Shown here: positions 1-8,677 of the stretch, piece after piece | Position numbering within the stretch: position 1 is the stretch's first letter | Layout of the letters: each line of letters starts with the position of its first letter | From: JAUUSJ01 sp051880475 | GTDB lineage: Bacteria > Bacillota > Clostridia > Lachnospirales > Lachnospiraceae | Length of the DNA stretch: 59,848 nucleotides | Assembly: GCA_051880475.1 (NCBI GenBank) | Contig: JBJEOA010000020.1 | Span: 1-59,848, forward strand | Reading direction: 5' to 3' | Position numbers and translations under genes: made by a program | Notes under the pieces: model-generated | What the model was told of the DNA's origin: nothing | Database searches by the model: none | The model's input: only the letters and a program-made list of their open reading frames with translations

Positions 1-94
1 TCTCAATTATACGAACAGTATAGCAGTTTCACTAATAAATGGCAAGTTACAACAGTCACTTTGTATTATTCTATATTTTTTCTCAAAAAATTGC

Positions 95-123
95 TTGACA
101 TATACCATATGGGGGTATATTAT
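95..123 (+). promoter_or_regulatory. csoR-copA promoter
   Basis: A consensus -35 box TTGACA (95-100) is followed after 17 bp by TATTAT (118-123). A second possible -10, TATAAT, lies at 123-128 but at a poor spacing. The spacer contains a CsoR-type operator, so repressor binding would block polymerase. No other promoter is visible before copA, so both genes are probably co-transcribed. Confidence 0.75.
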
Positions 124-149
124 ATAATAAAAATACCCATATGGGGTAT
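101..149 (+). promoter_or_regulatory. Two CsoR-type operators
   Basis: Two GC-rich pseudo-palindromes stand out in AT-rich DNA: TACC-ATATGG-GGGTA (about 103-117), inside the promoter spacer, and TACCC-ATAT-GGGGTA (134-148), just before the csoR ribosome binding site. Known CsoR operators have the form TACCC...GGGTA. Their position around the -10 of csoR itself indicates copper-relieved autorepression. Basis: motif seen in sequence plus known family behaviour. Confidence 0.75.
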
Positions 150-167
150 ATTGAAAGGGGGATTCCT

Positions 168-482
168 ATGGAAGAAAAGAGAGAGTGTATGGAGGGATGT
201 TGCCAAAAGAAAAAACAGCGCTCGCCAAAAGAATATAAAGATTTAATGAACCGCCTAAAACGTATCGAGGGACAAGTGAGAGGAATTCAGGGAATGTTAG
301 AAAAAGATGCCTACTGTCCGGATATTTTAGTTCAAGTTTCTGCTATTAATGCAGCGCTAAATAGTTTTAATAAAGTTTTATTGGCAAATCATATAAAAAG
401 CTGTGTTGCGGATAATATAAGAGAGGGAAATGATGAGGTTATAGATGAACTTGTTATGACTTTGCAAAAATTGATGAAATAA
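168..482 (+). CDS. csoR: CsoR-family copper-sensing repressor
   Basis: A 104-residue all-helical metal-sensing repressor (DUF156/CsoR-RcnR family). The family's Cu(I) ligand set is complete: Cys50 (motif YCPDIL), His75 and Cys79 (motif NHIKSC). The RxKRIEGQVRG helix typical of the family spans about 29-39. ATG 168 is chosen over an in-frame ATG at 141 because AAAGGGGG (154-161) lies 6 bp before it, whereas the earlier ATG falls inside the operator. Three extra cysteines near the N-terminus (7, 11, 12) are not part of the usual ligand set and might modulate metal binding. It is followed after 66 bp by copA, and two matching operators lie upstream. RcnR- or FrmR-like sensing is less likely given the Cys-His-Cys ligands and the copper ATPase neighbour. 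Confidence 0.93.
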   Translation: MEEKRECMEGCCQKKKQRSPKEYKDLMNRLKRIEGQVRGIQGMLEKDAYCPDILVQVSAINAALNSFNKVLLANHIKSCVADNIREGNDEVIDELVMTLQKLMK

Positions 483-495
483 TAAGATAAACGGT

Positions 496-512
496 TCTGC
501 CCTTGTGGCAGA
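496..512 (+). other. Short hairpin in csoR-copA spacer
   Basis: TCTGCC and GGCAGA pair around a 5-nt loop. No U-run follows, so it is not a convincing terminator. It could affect mRNA processing or copA translation. Weak evidence. Confidence 0.25.
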
Positions 513-548
513 TAACGAAATTTTTATAAGGAAAAGGAGGAAAATAGG

Positions 549-3137
549 ATGGAGCAATATACTGTCACAGGTATGAGCTGTGCTGCCTGTTCAGCTCGCG
601 TAGAAAAAGCAGTATCGGCTGTTCCTGGAGTTACGAGCTGTTCTGTCAGCTTGCTTACGAATTCTATGGGGGTTAGTGGAACTGCCACTTCCGACCAGAT
701 TATTGCCGCTGTTATAGATGCGGGATATAGAGCATCAAAAAAAGGAGAGAAAAAAGCTAGTTCTAATGCGTCAAATTATGATGATATATTAGTGGACTGT
801 GAGACACCTTTGATGAAAAAAAGGCTTATCGCATCTTTTTGTTTTCTCATTCCATTAATGTATATTTCTATGGGGCATATGATGTGGAATTGGCCACTCC
901 CAGCATTTTTTAATGGAAATCATATAGCAATGGGATTATTTCAGCTCTTATTTACAACTGTTATTATGGTCATTAATCAGAAGTTTTTTGTAAGTGGATT
1001 TAAGGGGCTTTTACATAAAGCTCCAAATATGGATACACTTGTCGCTCTCGGTTCTGGAGCTTCCTATATTTATAGTGTCTATGCCCTTTTTGCCATGACA
1101 GATGCACAAGTAAAAGGGAATATGGCGGCAGTTATGAAATATATGCATGAGTTTTATTTTGAATCTGCAGCGATGATTCTTACACTTATTACAGTCGGCA
1201 AGATGCTTGAGGCTAGGTCGAAGGGAAAGACGACAGATGCCTTAAAAAGCTTAATGAAGTTAGCACCAAAAAGAGCGATAGTTCTTCGAGACGGTGAAGA
1301 GGTGGAAGTTGAAATTGAGCAAGTTAGAATTGGGGACCGCTTTATTGTGCGTCCAGGCGAAAGTATTCCTGTAGATGGAGTTATTATAGAGGGAAATAGC
1401 GCAGTCAATGAATCTGCCTTGACTGGAGAGAGTATTCCAGTGGATAAAGAAGCAGGAGATTTTGTGTCGGCTGCAACGGTGAATCAGTCTGGATTTTTGA
1501 TTTGTGAGGCGACAAGAGTTGGAGAAGATACAACCTTATCCCAAATTATCCAGATGGTGAGTGATGCCGCAGCGACGAAGGCTCCGATTGCTAAGGTGGC
1601 GGATAGAGTGTCAGGCATTTTTGTTCCTACGGTTATTGGCATTGCTCTTTTGACGATAATTGTATGGCTTCTTAGCGGTCAAAGCTTTGGATTTGCTCTG
1701 GCAAGAGGAATTTCTGTCCTTGTTATTAGTTGTCCTTGTGCACTTGGGCTTGCCACTCCAGTCGCTATTATGGTTGGCAATGGAATGGGAGCAAAGAGTG
1801 GAATTATGTTTAAGACTGCGATTTCTCTAGAGGAGGCTGGAAAGACGGAAATTATTGCGTTGGATAAGACAGGAACGATTACAAAGGGAGAGCCAACTGT
1901 GACTGATATCGTAGCTGCTTCCTCTTCAAATGAGAAGGAACTTCTTCTTGCTGCGTATACATTGGAGAGAAAGAGTGAGCATCCTCTTGCCAAAGCGATT
2001 TTGGATTATGCACAGGAGAGAAAAATTGAAAAACAAGAAGTAGAGCAGTTTTTAGCTTTACCTGGAAATGGATTGACGGCTCTTTGGAATGGAAAACGAT
2101 TATACGGGGGAAATCTTTCTTTCATACAACAAAAATGTAGTATCACTTTAGATATAGAGAAAAAGGCACAAATACTTTCCGAGGAGGGAAAAACCCCTCT
2201 CTTTTTCGCTCTTGAACAAAGGCTTCTTGGAATGATTGCTGTGGCAGATACAATTAAGGAAGATAGTTCACAGGCAATTTGTGAACTTAAAAATATGGGA
2301 ATTCATGTTGTTATGCTTACAGGAGATAATGAAAAAACAGCGAAAGCCATCGGTGTACAGGCTGGCGTAGATGAGGTAATTGCCGGCGTGCTTCCAGACG
2401 GGAAAGAGGCGATTATTCGCTCTCTAAAGAAAAAGGGAAAAGTTGCGATGGTTGGAGATGGAATTAATGATGCACCTGCGCTTACTAGGGCGGATATCGG
2501 TATTGCCATCGGTGCTGGGACGGATATTGCAATTGATGCGGCAGATATTGTCTTAATGAAGAGTCGTTTAAGCGATGTACCAGCTGCGATTCGTCTAAGT
2601 CGTGCTACACTTCGAAATATACATGAGAATTTATTTTGGGCGTTCTTTTATAATGTGATTGGTATTCCGCTTGCCGCAGGTATTTGGATTCCTATATTTG
2701 GGTGGAAGTTAAATCCGATGTTTGGCGCAGCTGCTATGAGTTTATCTAGTTTTTGCGTCGTAAGCAATGCGCTTCGACTAAATTTCTTTTCTATGTATAA
2801 TGCCAGCAAAGATAAGAAATTAAAGAAAAAAAAGAGAGATGTCGAGAAGAAAGAAAAGAAAGAGATTCTAAAGGTTCAAGAAAACCTTCAGATAGAAAAT
2901 AATGAGAAAAGAAAGGATGATAATGAAATGGAAAAAGTAATGGAAATCAAAGGAATGATGTGTGGACATTGTGAGGCTAGAGTGAAAAAATGTCTAGAAA
3001 AAATGGATGCAGTTGAGGAGGCTATCGTAAGCCATGAGAAGGGAACTGCTATCGTTAAATTAAAAGAAATGGTTGATGATGATGTTTTGAGAAAGACAGT
3101 GGAAGACCAAGATTACGAAGTGATTAGTATTAAATAA
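549..3137 (+). CDS. copA: Copper-exporting P1B-type ATPase with fused CopZ-like domain
   Basis: Cu(I)-translocating P-type ATPase, 862 residues, inner-membrane exporter. Domain order: N-terminal heavy-metal-associated domain with GMSCAAC (about residue 8-14); transmembrane segments from about 95; actuator loop with TGES; membrane metal site CPC (395-397); phosphorylation motif DKTGT (Asp439); hinge GDGINDAP (about 635-642); last membrane helices to about 750. An unusual feature is a Lys/Glu-rich linker (about 755-795) followed by a second metal-binding domain with GMMCGHC (Cys805, Cys808), which resembles a free CopZ chaperone attached to the C-terminus. An AAAGGA sits 10 bp before an in-frame ATG at 2928, so a free CopZ-like product is possible. 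The start at 549 has AAAGGAGG upstream. It is controlled with csoR. Copper rather than zinc is supported by CPC and the CsoR neighbour. Confidence 0.95.
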   Translation: MEQYTVTGMSCAACSARVEKAVSAVPGVTSCSVSLLTNSMGVSGTATSDQIIAAVIDAGYRASKKGEKKASSNASNYDDILVDCETPLMKKRLIASFCFLIPLMYISMGHMMWNWPLPAFFNGNHIAMGLFQLLFTTVIMVINQKFFVSGFKGLLHKAPNMDTLVALGSGASYIYSVYALFAMTDAQVKGNMAAVMKYMHEFYFESAAMILTLITVGKMLEARSKGKTTDALKSLMKLAPKRAIVLRDGEEVEVEIEQVRIGDRFIVRPGESIPVDGVIIEGNSAVNESALTGESIPVDKEAGDFVSAATVNQSGFLICEATRVGEDTTLSQIIQMVSDAAATKAPIAKVADRVSGIFVPTVIGIALLTIIVWLLSGQSFGFALARGISVLVISCPCALGLATPVAIMVGNGMGAKSGIMFKTAISLEEAGKTEIIALDKTGTITKGEPTVTDIVAASSSNEKELLLAAYTLERKSEHPLAKAILDYAQERKIEKQEVEQFLALPGNGLTALWNGKRLYGGNLSFIQQKCSITLDIEKKAQILSEEGKTPLFFALEQRLLGMIAVADTIKEDSSQAICELKNMGIHVVMLTGDNEKTAKAIGVQAGVDEVIAGVLPDGKEAIIRSLKKKGKVAMVGDGINDAPALTRADIGIAIGAGTDIAIDAADIVLMKSRLSDVPAAIRLSRATLRNIHENLFWAFFYNVIGIPLAAGIWIPIFGWKLNPMFGAAAMSLSSFCVVSNALRLNFFSMYNASKDKKLKKKKRDVEKKEKKEILKVQENLQIENNEKRKDDNEMEKVMEIKGMMCGHCEARVKKCLEKMDAVEEAIVSHEKGTAIVKLKEMVDDDVLRKTVEDQDYEVISIK

Positions 3138-3188
3138 TTTATCTTTTTACGGAAGCTTACTATCTTTTAGACAGATATGGATAGAAAG

Positions 3189-3242
3189 TAGCAGTGGGAT
3201 AAATTCAGCATTATACTGGATTTATCTCGCTGCTATTTTTTT
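3189..3242. terminator. Terminator between copA and the convergent araC-type gene
   Basis: Arms TAGCAGTGGGATAAAT (3189-3204) and ATTTATCTCGCTGCTA (3220-3235) pair over 16 bp with G-U wobbles, followed by a run of eight T. It ends copA. Its minus-strand reading is only moderately U-rich, so it is weaker for the convergent gene. Confidence 0.85.
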
Positions 3243-4488
3243 ATTCTTTTAAAGTCATACCAAGTCCTGCATCATTAAATGTTTTTGTTTCTCGAAATCT
3301 TTTTGGAGTCATGCCTGAGATTTTTTTAAATATACGGCTAAAATAGTAAATATCTGGAATTCCACATTCATTTGCCACTGATTTGAGTGGCAGATTCGTT
3401 GAGACGAGTAGGCGCTGAGCATGAAAAATTCGCTCTTGATTGACATATTCTGTCAGTGATACTCCCATTTCCTTTTTAAATAAGGAAGAAAGATAACTTG
3501 CGTTTACACAGAGAGATTTTGAAAAAGCTTTTAGGCTAAGGTCGGCACATAAATTAGTATCAATATATGTGAGAACCCTTTGGATTAAGAGTGAGTGTTT
3601 TCTTAATGTATAACGTCGAATTAGTCTACAGTAGTCAATAATCATCTGTTGATGATAGGCAAGAAGTTCATCAATATTAGTAAAGTGTTCGATATGTTTT
3701 ACGTGAGAATTGGATATACTATCTATATGGATGGGATGGACACAAGCTTGTTCTGCCGCCTTACGTAATAATGTATTTAGTGTGATGGAATAATTTTTTT
3801 TGTCTTTTAGTTTATCTGTTATGCGCTCGGAAGAATAGAATTGATGTAATTTTTCAATTAGTTCTAGTGCCTGCTTTTCATTAGAGTTTCGAACCGCATT
3901 TAATAATTCGTTTTCAGTTTGATACCTTTTTTCTATTATATAGATGTTCTCAAAAGGAAAATCAGAAATATTAAAAAAATTATTTTGAAATTCATGCCAG
4001 ATAGTAGAATCATTATCATTAATCATATCAATTTTAAAATTATCTTTTCCGTATAATTCTTCGGCGAGTGTAATGAAGAAAGTGTAAAAATAAGGTTCTG
4101 TAGGAATATTAAGAATATTAAAACAATAATTGTATATCTTTTCTTGTAAATTTTCAGGTATCTGTTGTTGTGTAAAAATCTCTTGTATATGGTTAGGGGT
4201 AATTGTTTCAAACATGATTGGACCACAAAAGAATAATTCATGTTTATCTATCATCATAATAATATAATTACAGTTAAATCCATCTTTAATAAAATAAACT
4301 GTCTGGGGATTGATTGTTCGGATAGAAGAATGTGCCAATATTTCTTCGGAAGTCATATTTAAAATATTACTTCTTAAACCGAGATCGCACCAGCTCCAGT
4401 CCTTACAAGGAAGAGATACACAGTAGGAAGGAATACAATTCTTTTTTAAAACATGTAAGACAAACTGTATAAGAGAGTTTTGTTTCAT
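3241..4488 (-). CDS. AraC-family transcriptional regulator
   Basis: A 415-residue protein whose last ~100 residues form the double helix-turn-helix of the AraC/XylS family: first HTH around KAFSKSLCVNASYLSSLFKK, second around SVANECGIPDIYYFSRIFKK, then the usual MTPKRFRE ending. The N-terminal ~300 residues are a sensor region I cannot assign to a named domain. ATG 4488 is preferred because TAGGAG lies about 11 bp upstream on the minus strand; the open frame continues further upstream to 4653, but that part is low-complexity AT-rich sequence without a ribosome binding site. It is divergent from the GH2/GPH/uxuA/uxuB operon and is probably its activator. The ligand (a glucuronide or pathway intermediate) is inference. 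Confidence 0.85.
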   Translation of the reverse strand: MKQNSLIQFVLHVLKKNCIPSYCVSLPCKDWSWCDLGLRSNILNMTSEEILAHSSIRTINPQTVYFIKDGFNCNYIIMMIDKHELFFCGPIMFETITPNHIQEIFTQQQIPENLQEKIYNYCFNILNIPTEPYFYTFFITLAEELYGKDNFKIDMINDNDSTIWHEFQNNFFNISDFPFENIYIIEKRYQTENELLNAVRNSNEKQALELIEKLHQFYSSERITDKLKDKKNYSITLNTLLRKAAEQACVHPIHIDSISNSHVKHIEHFTNIDELLAYHQQMIIDYCRLIRRYTLRKHSLLIQRVLTYIDTNLCADLSLKAFSKSLCVNASYLSSLFKKEMGVSLTEYVNQERIFHAQRLLVSTNLPLKSVANECGIPDIYYFSRIFKKISGMTPKRFRETKTFNDAGLGMTLKE

Positions 4489-4756
4489 AGTAAATAATCT
4501 CCTAAAATAAAAAATAACAATTAAGTTTATATAATGTATATTAACCGAATTAAAAAGAAATATCATTGTATTAAATTTGGGTGTCTTTGTATTATTTTTG
4601 GGTAACTTTTCTTGAAAACAAAAATTGTGCAAAAATAAATAAAAATAGTCCATATGAAAAAATTTTTTTCAATTATACAATGATTTTAACAAAAAAATAA
4701 AAAATATAAAATATATTTTATGCAAAAAATACATATACAAATTTAAAAAAAATAAT

Positions 4757-4786
4757 TTGATATTAAAATATACTAACTTGTATATT
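4757..4786 (+). promoter_or_regulatory. Possible promoter of the glucuronide operon, in a 339-bp intergenic region
   Basis: The gene-free stretch 4489-4827 is very AT-rich. The best sigma-A-like pair is TTGATA (4757-4762), 18 bp, TATATT (4781-4786). No clear operator repeat for the AraC-type regulator could be picked out, because the whole region is dominated by A/T runs. No terminator or small gene was seen. Confidence 0.4.
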
Positions 4787-4827
4787 GAAATATAATTTAT
4801 AAAAAATTTATTTGAGGAGGAATATTT

Positions 4828-7086
4828 ATGAGGAAGATTATTAGTCTGAATCAAGGCTGGCAGTTTAAGCAAGAGGACGTTGGTTTACCAACAAAATTGC
4901 CAAAATGGGAGGAAGTTGATTTACCACATAGCTGGAATGCTGTGGATGGATGTGACGGAAATGGAAGCTATGATAGGGGCAGTTATTGGTATGCGAAAAC
5001 TTTTGCCACACCAAAGCAACCTCTTGAGGGCGGAAGAGTATATGTAGAAGTTTTAGCAGCTGGACAACAGGCGACAGTATATGTGAACGGAGAAAAGGTA
5101 ACTTACCATGAGGGCGGTTATTCTATTTTCAGAGCGGATATTACAGATTTATGTAAGGATGGAGAAGATAATTTATTAGTTATTAATTGTTCTAATGAGT
5201 ATAAAGATAGTGTCTATCCACAGTCAGCAGATTTCACATTTTATGGTGGTTTGTACCGAGGAGTTAATATTATCAGTGTGCCAAATACCCATTTTGATTT
5301 AAGTCATTACGGAAGCATCGGTTTTATGGTAACACCAAAGCAATGCGAATGTGGCGGCGCAATTTTTGAGTTAGAATCATGGGTTGTTAATCCAGATGAA
5401 AACTTTACTGTTTTATATACTATCGCAGATGCAAATGGAAAAGAGGTTGCCTGTGCAAGCCGTCCATCTGATGATACAAAAGTAAAGGTATATGTACCAG
5501 ATGTTATCAATTGGGATATTGATAATCCATATCTTTATACGGTTACTGCAACTTTACAAAGAAGAAATGAAGCTTATGATGAGGTTTCTACAAAAGCAGG
5601 TGTGCGCAGCTTTTCTTGTGATCCAAATAAAGGATTTATTATTAATGGAGTTGAGACACCACTTCGAGGAGTTAGCCGTCACCAAGATATGCTCTATAAA
5701 GGCAACGCATTAAGCAAAGAAGATCATTATTTAGATGCAAAACTTATTAAAGAGTTAGGTGCTAATACAATTCGTTTGGCACATTATCAACATTCTCAAG
5801 ACTTTTATGATGCTTGCGATGAGTTAGGATTTGTTGTTTGGGCAGAAATACCATTTATTAGTGTATTTAATGAAGATCCACAGGCACATCAAAACTGTAT
5901 TAGCCAGATGAAAGAATTAATTTATCAAAATTATAATCATCCATCCATCTGTTTCTGGGGTGTTTCTAATGAAATTCTTATCGGTGGTATTTCACAAAAA
6001 CTTGTGGACAATCACAAAGAATTGAATGAATTATGTCATACAATTGACCCAACTCGTCTAACAACAATTGCTCATGTAAGTATGACTCCAGTAGAAAGTC
6101 CAATGCATCATATTACAGATGTTATTAGCTATAATCACTATTTTGGATGGTATACCAAAAAGATGGAAGATAATGGTCCATGGTTTGATGATTTCCATGC
6201 GTTACATCCAGATTTATGCGTTGGTGTGAGTGAGTATGGTTGTGAGGGTGTTATTACAAACCACGGTCCTAACCCAGCATGCAAGGACTATTCTGAGGAA
6301 TATCAGGCATTATATCATGAGCATATGGCAAAGGTACTTGATGAGCGTCCATGGATTTGGTCAAGTCATGTATGGAATATGTTTGATTTCGGATGTGCTG
6401 CTCGAAATGAAGGTGGTGTAGCAGGGCGTAATAATAAGGGACTTATGACTATGGATAGAAAGACCAAAAAAGATTCCTATTATATCTACCAAGCATACTG
6501 GAACAAGAAACCAATGGTTCATCTTTGTGGAAAACGCTATGCACAGCGTGCAGGTGAGACGACAGAGATTCGCGTTTACTCCAATCAGCCAGCAGTATCC
6601 CTTTATTTAAATGGTGAGCTTGTAGAAGAAAAGTGCGCAGAAAAAGTATTTATTTTTACAGTGGCATTAAAAGAAGGACAAAATATTTTACTTGCAGTGG
6701 CAGGAGATGTCAAAGATTCTATTACATTAGAGAAAGTAGAGAAAGAGCCAGCAATTTATCAGCTTCCAGAAGTTAATGAGCGTGCAGAGGGTGTTGCAAA
6801 CTGGTTTAGCACTGTAGGAAATATGGATTTACAGGCACCAATGGAATTCCCAGAGGGAAAATACAGTATTAAAGACACACTTGGAGATTTGGCAAAATCT
6901 GAGGAAGCTATAGAAATTGTAGCTAAAGCGGTTAAGTTAGCAACAAACTTTGTTGTAAAACCAGGAGAAGGTATGTGGGATGTGTTCAAAACTATGACAC
7001 CACAAAGTATGATGGATATGGCAATGGAGATGCCAGAAGGATTTTTGGAGAGTTTGAATGCGAAACTTATCAAAATTCAAAAATAG
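4828..7086 (+). CDS. Glycoside hydrolase family 2 enzyme, probable beta-glucuronidase
   Basis: A cytoplasmic GH2 retaining exo-glycosidase of 752 residues without a signal peptide. Sugar-binding and Ig-like domains occupy about 1-270 and the TIM barrel about 270-570. The predicted acid/base is Glu382 (motif SNE) and the nucleophile Glu469 (motif SEYG). An N-x-K-G motif (Asn535, Lys537) matches the carboxylate-contacting Asn-Lys pair of beta-glucuronidases, but GH2 beta-galactosidases can also carry NDKG, and the DRKTKKD segment just after it is galactosidase-like. So sequence alone leaves both options. Co-transcription with a GPH symporter, UxuA and a mannonate oxidoreductase makes a glucuronide substrate more likely. 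The start has GAGGAGG upstream. It is the first gene of a four-gene operon divergent from an AraC-type regulator. Confidence 0.8.
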   Translation: MRKIISLNQGWQFKQEDVGLPTKLPKWEEVDLPHSWNAVDGCDGNGSYDRGSYWYAKTFATPKQPLEGGRVYVEVLAAGQQATVYVNGEKVTYHEGGYSIFRADITDLCKDGEDNLLVINCSNEYKDSVYPQSADFTFYGGLYRGVNIISVPNTHFDLSHYGSIGFMVTPKQCECGGAIFELESWVVNPDENFTVLYTIADANGKEVACASRPSDDTKVKVYVPDVINWDIDNPYLYTVTATLQRRNEAYDEVSTKAGVRSFSCDPNKGFIINGVETPLRGVSRHQDMLYKGNALSKEDHYLDAKLIKELGANTIRLAHYQHSQDFYDACDELGFVVWAEIPFISVFNEDPQAHQNCISQMKELIYQNYNHPSICFWGVSNEILIGGISQKLVDNHKELNELCHTIDPTRLTTIAHVSMTPVESPMHHITDVISYNHYFGWYTKKMEDNGPWFDDFHALHPDLCVGVSEYGCEGVITNHGPNPACKDYSEEYQALYHEHMAKVLDERPWIWSSHVWNMFDFGCAARNEGGVAGRNNKGLMTMDRKTKKDSYYIYQAYWNKKPMVHLCGKRYAQRAGETTEIRVYSNQPAVSLYLNGELVEEKCAEKVFIFTVALKEGQNILLAVAGDVKDSITLEKVEKEPAIYQLPEVNERAEGVANWFSTVGNMDLQAPMEFPEGKYSIKDTLGDLAKSEEAIEIVAKAVKLATNFVVKPGEGMWDVFKTMTPQSMMDMAMEMPEGFLESLNAKLIKIQK

Positions 7087-7125
7087 TAAAATAGTTTTAG
7101 ATTTATATAAGAGAGGAATTTAGGA

Positions 7126-8526
7126 ATGTCAGATAATACAAAGGATATCCGTCCTTTTGGAATGAAGGATAAATTAGGATATATGTTTGGAGATTTTGGT
7201 AATGATTTTACATTCATCTTATCTTCCATGTTTATGATGAAATTTTACACAGATATAATGGGCGTTAGCGCTGGATTAGTAGGTGTTTTAATGATGGTAG
7301 CCCGCTGTGTAGATGCAGTAACAGATGTTACGATGGGACAGATTGTTGACCGTTCTAAGCCTACAAAGGATGGAAAATTCCGTCCATGGCTAAAAAGAAT
7401 GTGTGGTCCAGTGGCAATTGCTTCTTTTTTGATGTATCAGTCTGCGTTTGCCAATATGGCAATGGGATTTAAAATATTTTGGATGTTTTTTACCTATATA
7501 TTATGGGGTTCCATTTTTTATACATCTATTAATATCCCTTATGGTTCTATGGCTTCAGCTGTATCAGCAGAACCAGCAGACCGTGCACAGCTTTCTGTAT
7601 TCCGTACCGTTGGTGGAAGTCTTGCTAATTTAGTAATTGGTGTTGCAACTCCTATGGTAGCATATGAAGTAGTTAACGGAGCAACTGTTCTTTCTGGAAC
7701 TAGAATGACAATTGTTGCGGGAGTATTTTCCGTATGTGCTATTATTTGCTATATGTTATGCTTTAACTTAGTTCGTGAGCGTGTAAAAGTTCCACAAAAT
7801 ACAGAAAAATTAGATTTTGGAAAATTACTTGGTAATATTTTCAAAAATCGTGCACTTTTAGGTATTATTGTAGCAGCAATTATGCTTTTGCTTGGTCAGC
7901 TTGGTATGTCAGGAATGCAGCCATATGTTTTCCCAGTTTACTATAATAGTGCGTCAAGTCAGTCATTAGCTTCTATGGTATCTACAATTGCTGTACTTGT
8001 AATTTGTGCACCATTTGCTGCAAAACTTGCAGATAAATTTGGAAAGAAAGAATTATCTGTTGCATCTTGTTTGATTGGTGCAGGTACATGGATTGTATGT
8101 TTGATTCTTAAACCAGAAAATGCCACTGTTTACATAGCATTCTATACGGTAGCTATGATTGGAATTGGATTCTTCAATACAGTAATTTGGGCTATGATTA
8201 CAGACGTTATTGATGATGCTGAGGTTAGGAATGGAGTGCGTGAGGATGGTACTATTTATTCCGTATATTCCTTCGCGAGAAAACTAGGACAGGCAGCTTC
8301 TTCTGGTATGATTGGTGCAGTTTTAACAGCAATTGGATATACAAGTGAAGTTGCAGCAAATCCAGCAGCTTATCCAGAAGTATTACAGGGAATTTTCAAC
8401 TGGTCTTGTATGATTCCAGCAATTGGACTTGCATTAGTTGCAGTAGCTTTGATTTTCATTTATCCATTAAATAAAAAGAGAGTGGATGAAAACTGTGCAC
8501 AGTTAGCTAGTCGTAGAAATTCATAG
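7126..8526 (+). CDS. GPH-family sugar:cation symporter, probable glucuronide carrier
   Basis: A 466-residue, 12-helix membrane transporter of the glycoside-pentoside-hexuronide family (MelB, UidB, LacS relatives). The family hallmarks are visible: an N-terminal YMFGDFGND segment, a D-A-V-T-D-x-x-M-G stretch at about residues 64-72 followed by a charged loop ending in FRPWLKR, and a second-half signature around MITDVIDDAEVRNGVREDG. It lies 39 bp after the GH2 gene with GAGAGGAA upstream. The gene order glycosidase-GPH carrier mirrors uidA-uidB, supporting uptake of intact glucuronides coupled to Na+ or H+. The exact sugar is not determinable here. Confidence 0.85.
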   Translation: MSDNTKDIRPFGMKDKLGYMFGDFGNDFTFILSSMFMMKFYTDIMGVSAGLVGVLMMVARCVDAVTDVTMGQIVDRSKPTKDGKFRPWLKRMCGPVAIASFLMYQSAFANMAMGFKIFWMFFTYILWGSIFYTSINIPYGSMASAVSAEPADRAQLSVFRTVGGSLANLVIGVATPMVAYEVVNGATVLSGTRMTIVAGVFSVCAIICYMLCFNLVRERVKVPQNTEKLDFGKLLGNIFKNRALLGIIVAAIMLLLGQLGMSGMQPYVFPVYYNSASSQSLASMVSTIAVLVICAPFAAKLADKFGKKELSVASCLIGAGTWIVCLILKPENATVYIAFYTVAMIGIGFFNTVIWAMITDVIDDAEVRNGVREDGTIYSVYSFARKLGQAASSGMIGAVLTAIGYTSEVAANPAAYPEVLQGIFNWSCMIPAIGLALVAVALIFIYPLNKKRVDENCAQLASRRNS

Positions 8527-8615
8527 TAGTCTGCTTTTATAGGTATATTAATTTTGAAAAGAAAATAGTTGTGAATCCAAAGGATTGCAAAACAAGGAGT
8601 AATTGGTTTTTTATC

Positions 8616-8647
8616 TATCATGTCTGTCTTTTTAGGCAGACATGATA
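8616..8647 (+). other. Intercistronic hairpin before uxuA
   Basis: Perfect 11-bp arms TATCATGTCTG and CAGACATGATA enclose a 10-nt loop rich in T. No U-run follows, so it is unlikely to be a strong terminator. Its place 30 bp before uxuA suggests mRNA processing or stability control that separates expression of transporter and catabolic enzymes (inference). Confidence 0.5.
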
Positions 8648-8677
8648 ATCAAAATAAAAAGCAAAGGAGAAATTTTT

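Noticed and set aside
4669..4872. 67-residue minus-strand ORF upstream of the GH2 gene
   Set aside because: Made of A/T-run codons (Phe, Ile, Tyr, Lys, Asn), overlaps the GH2 start and has no ribosome binding site.
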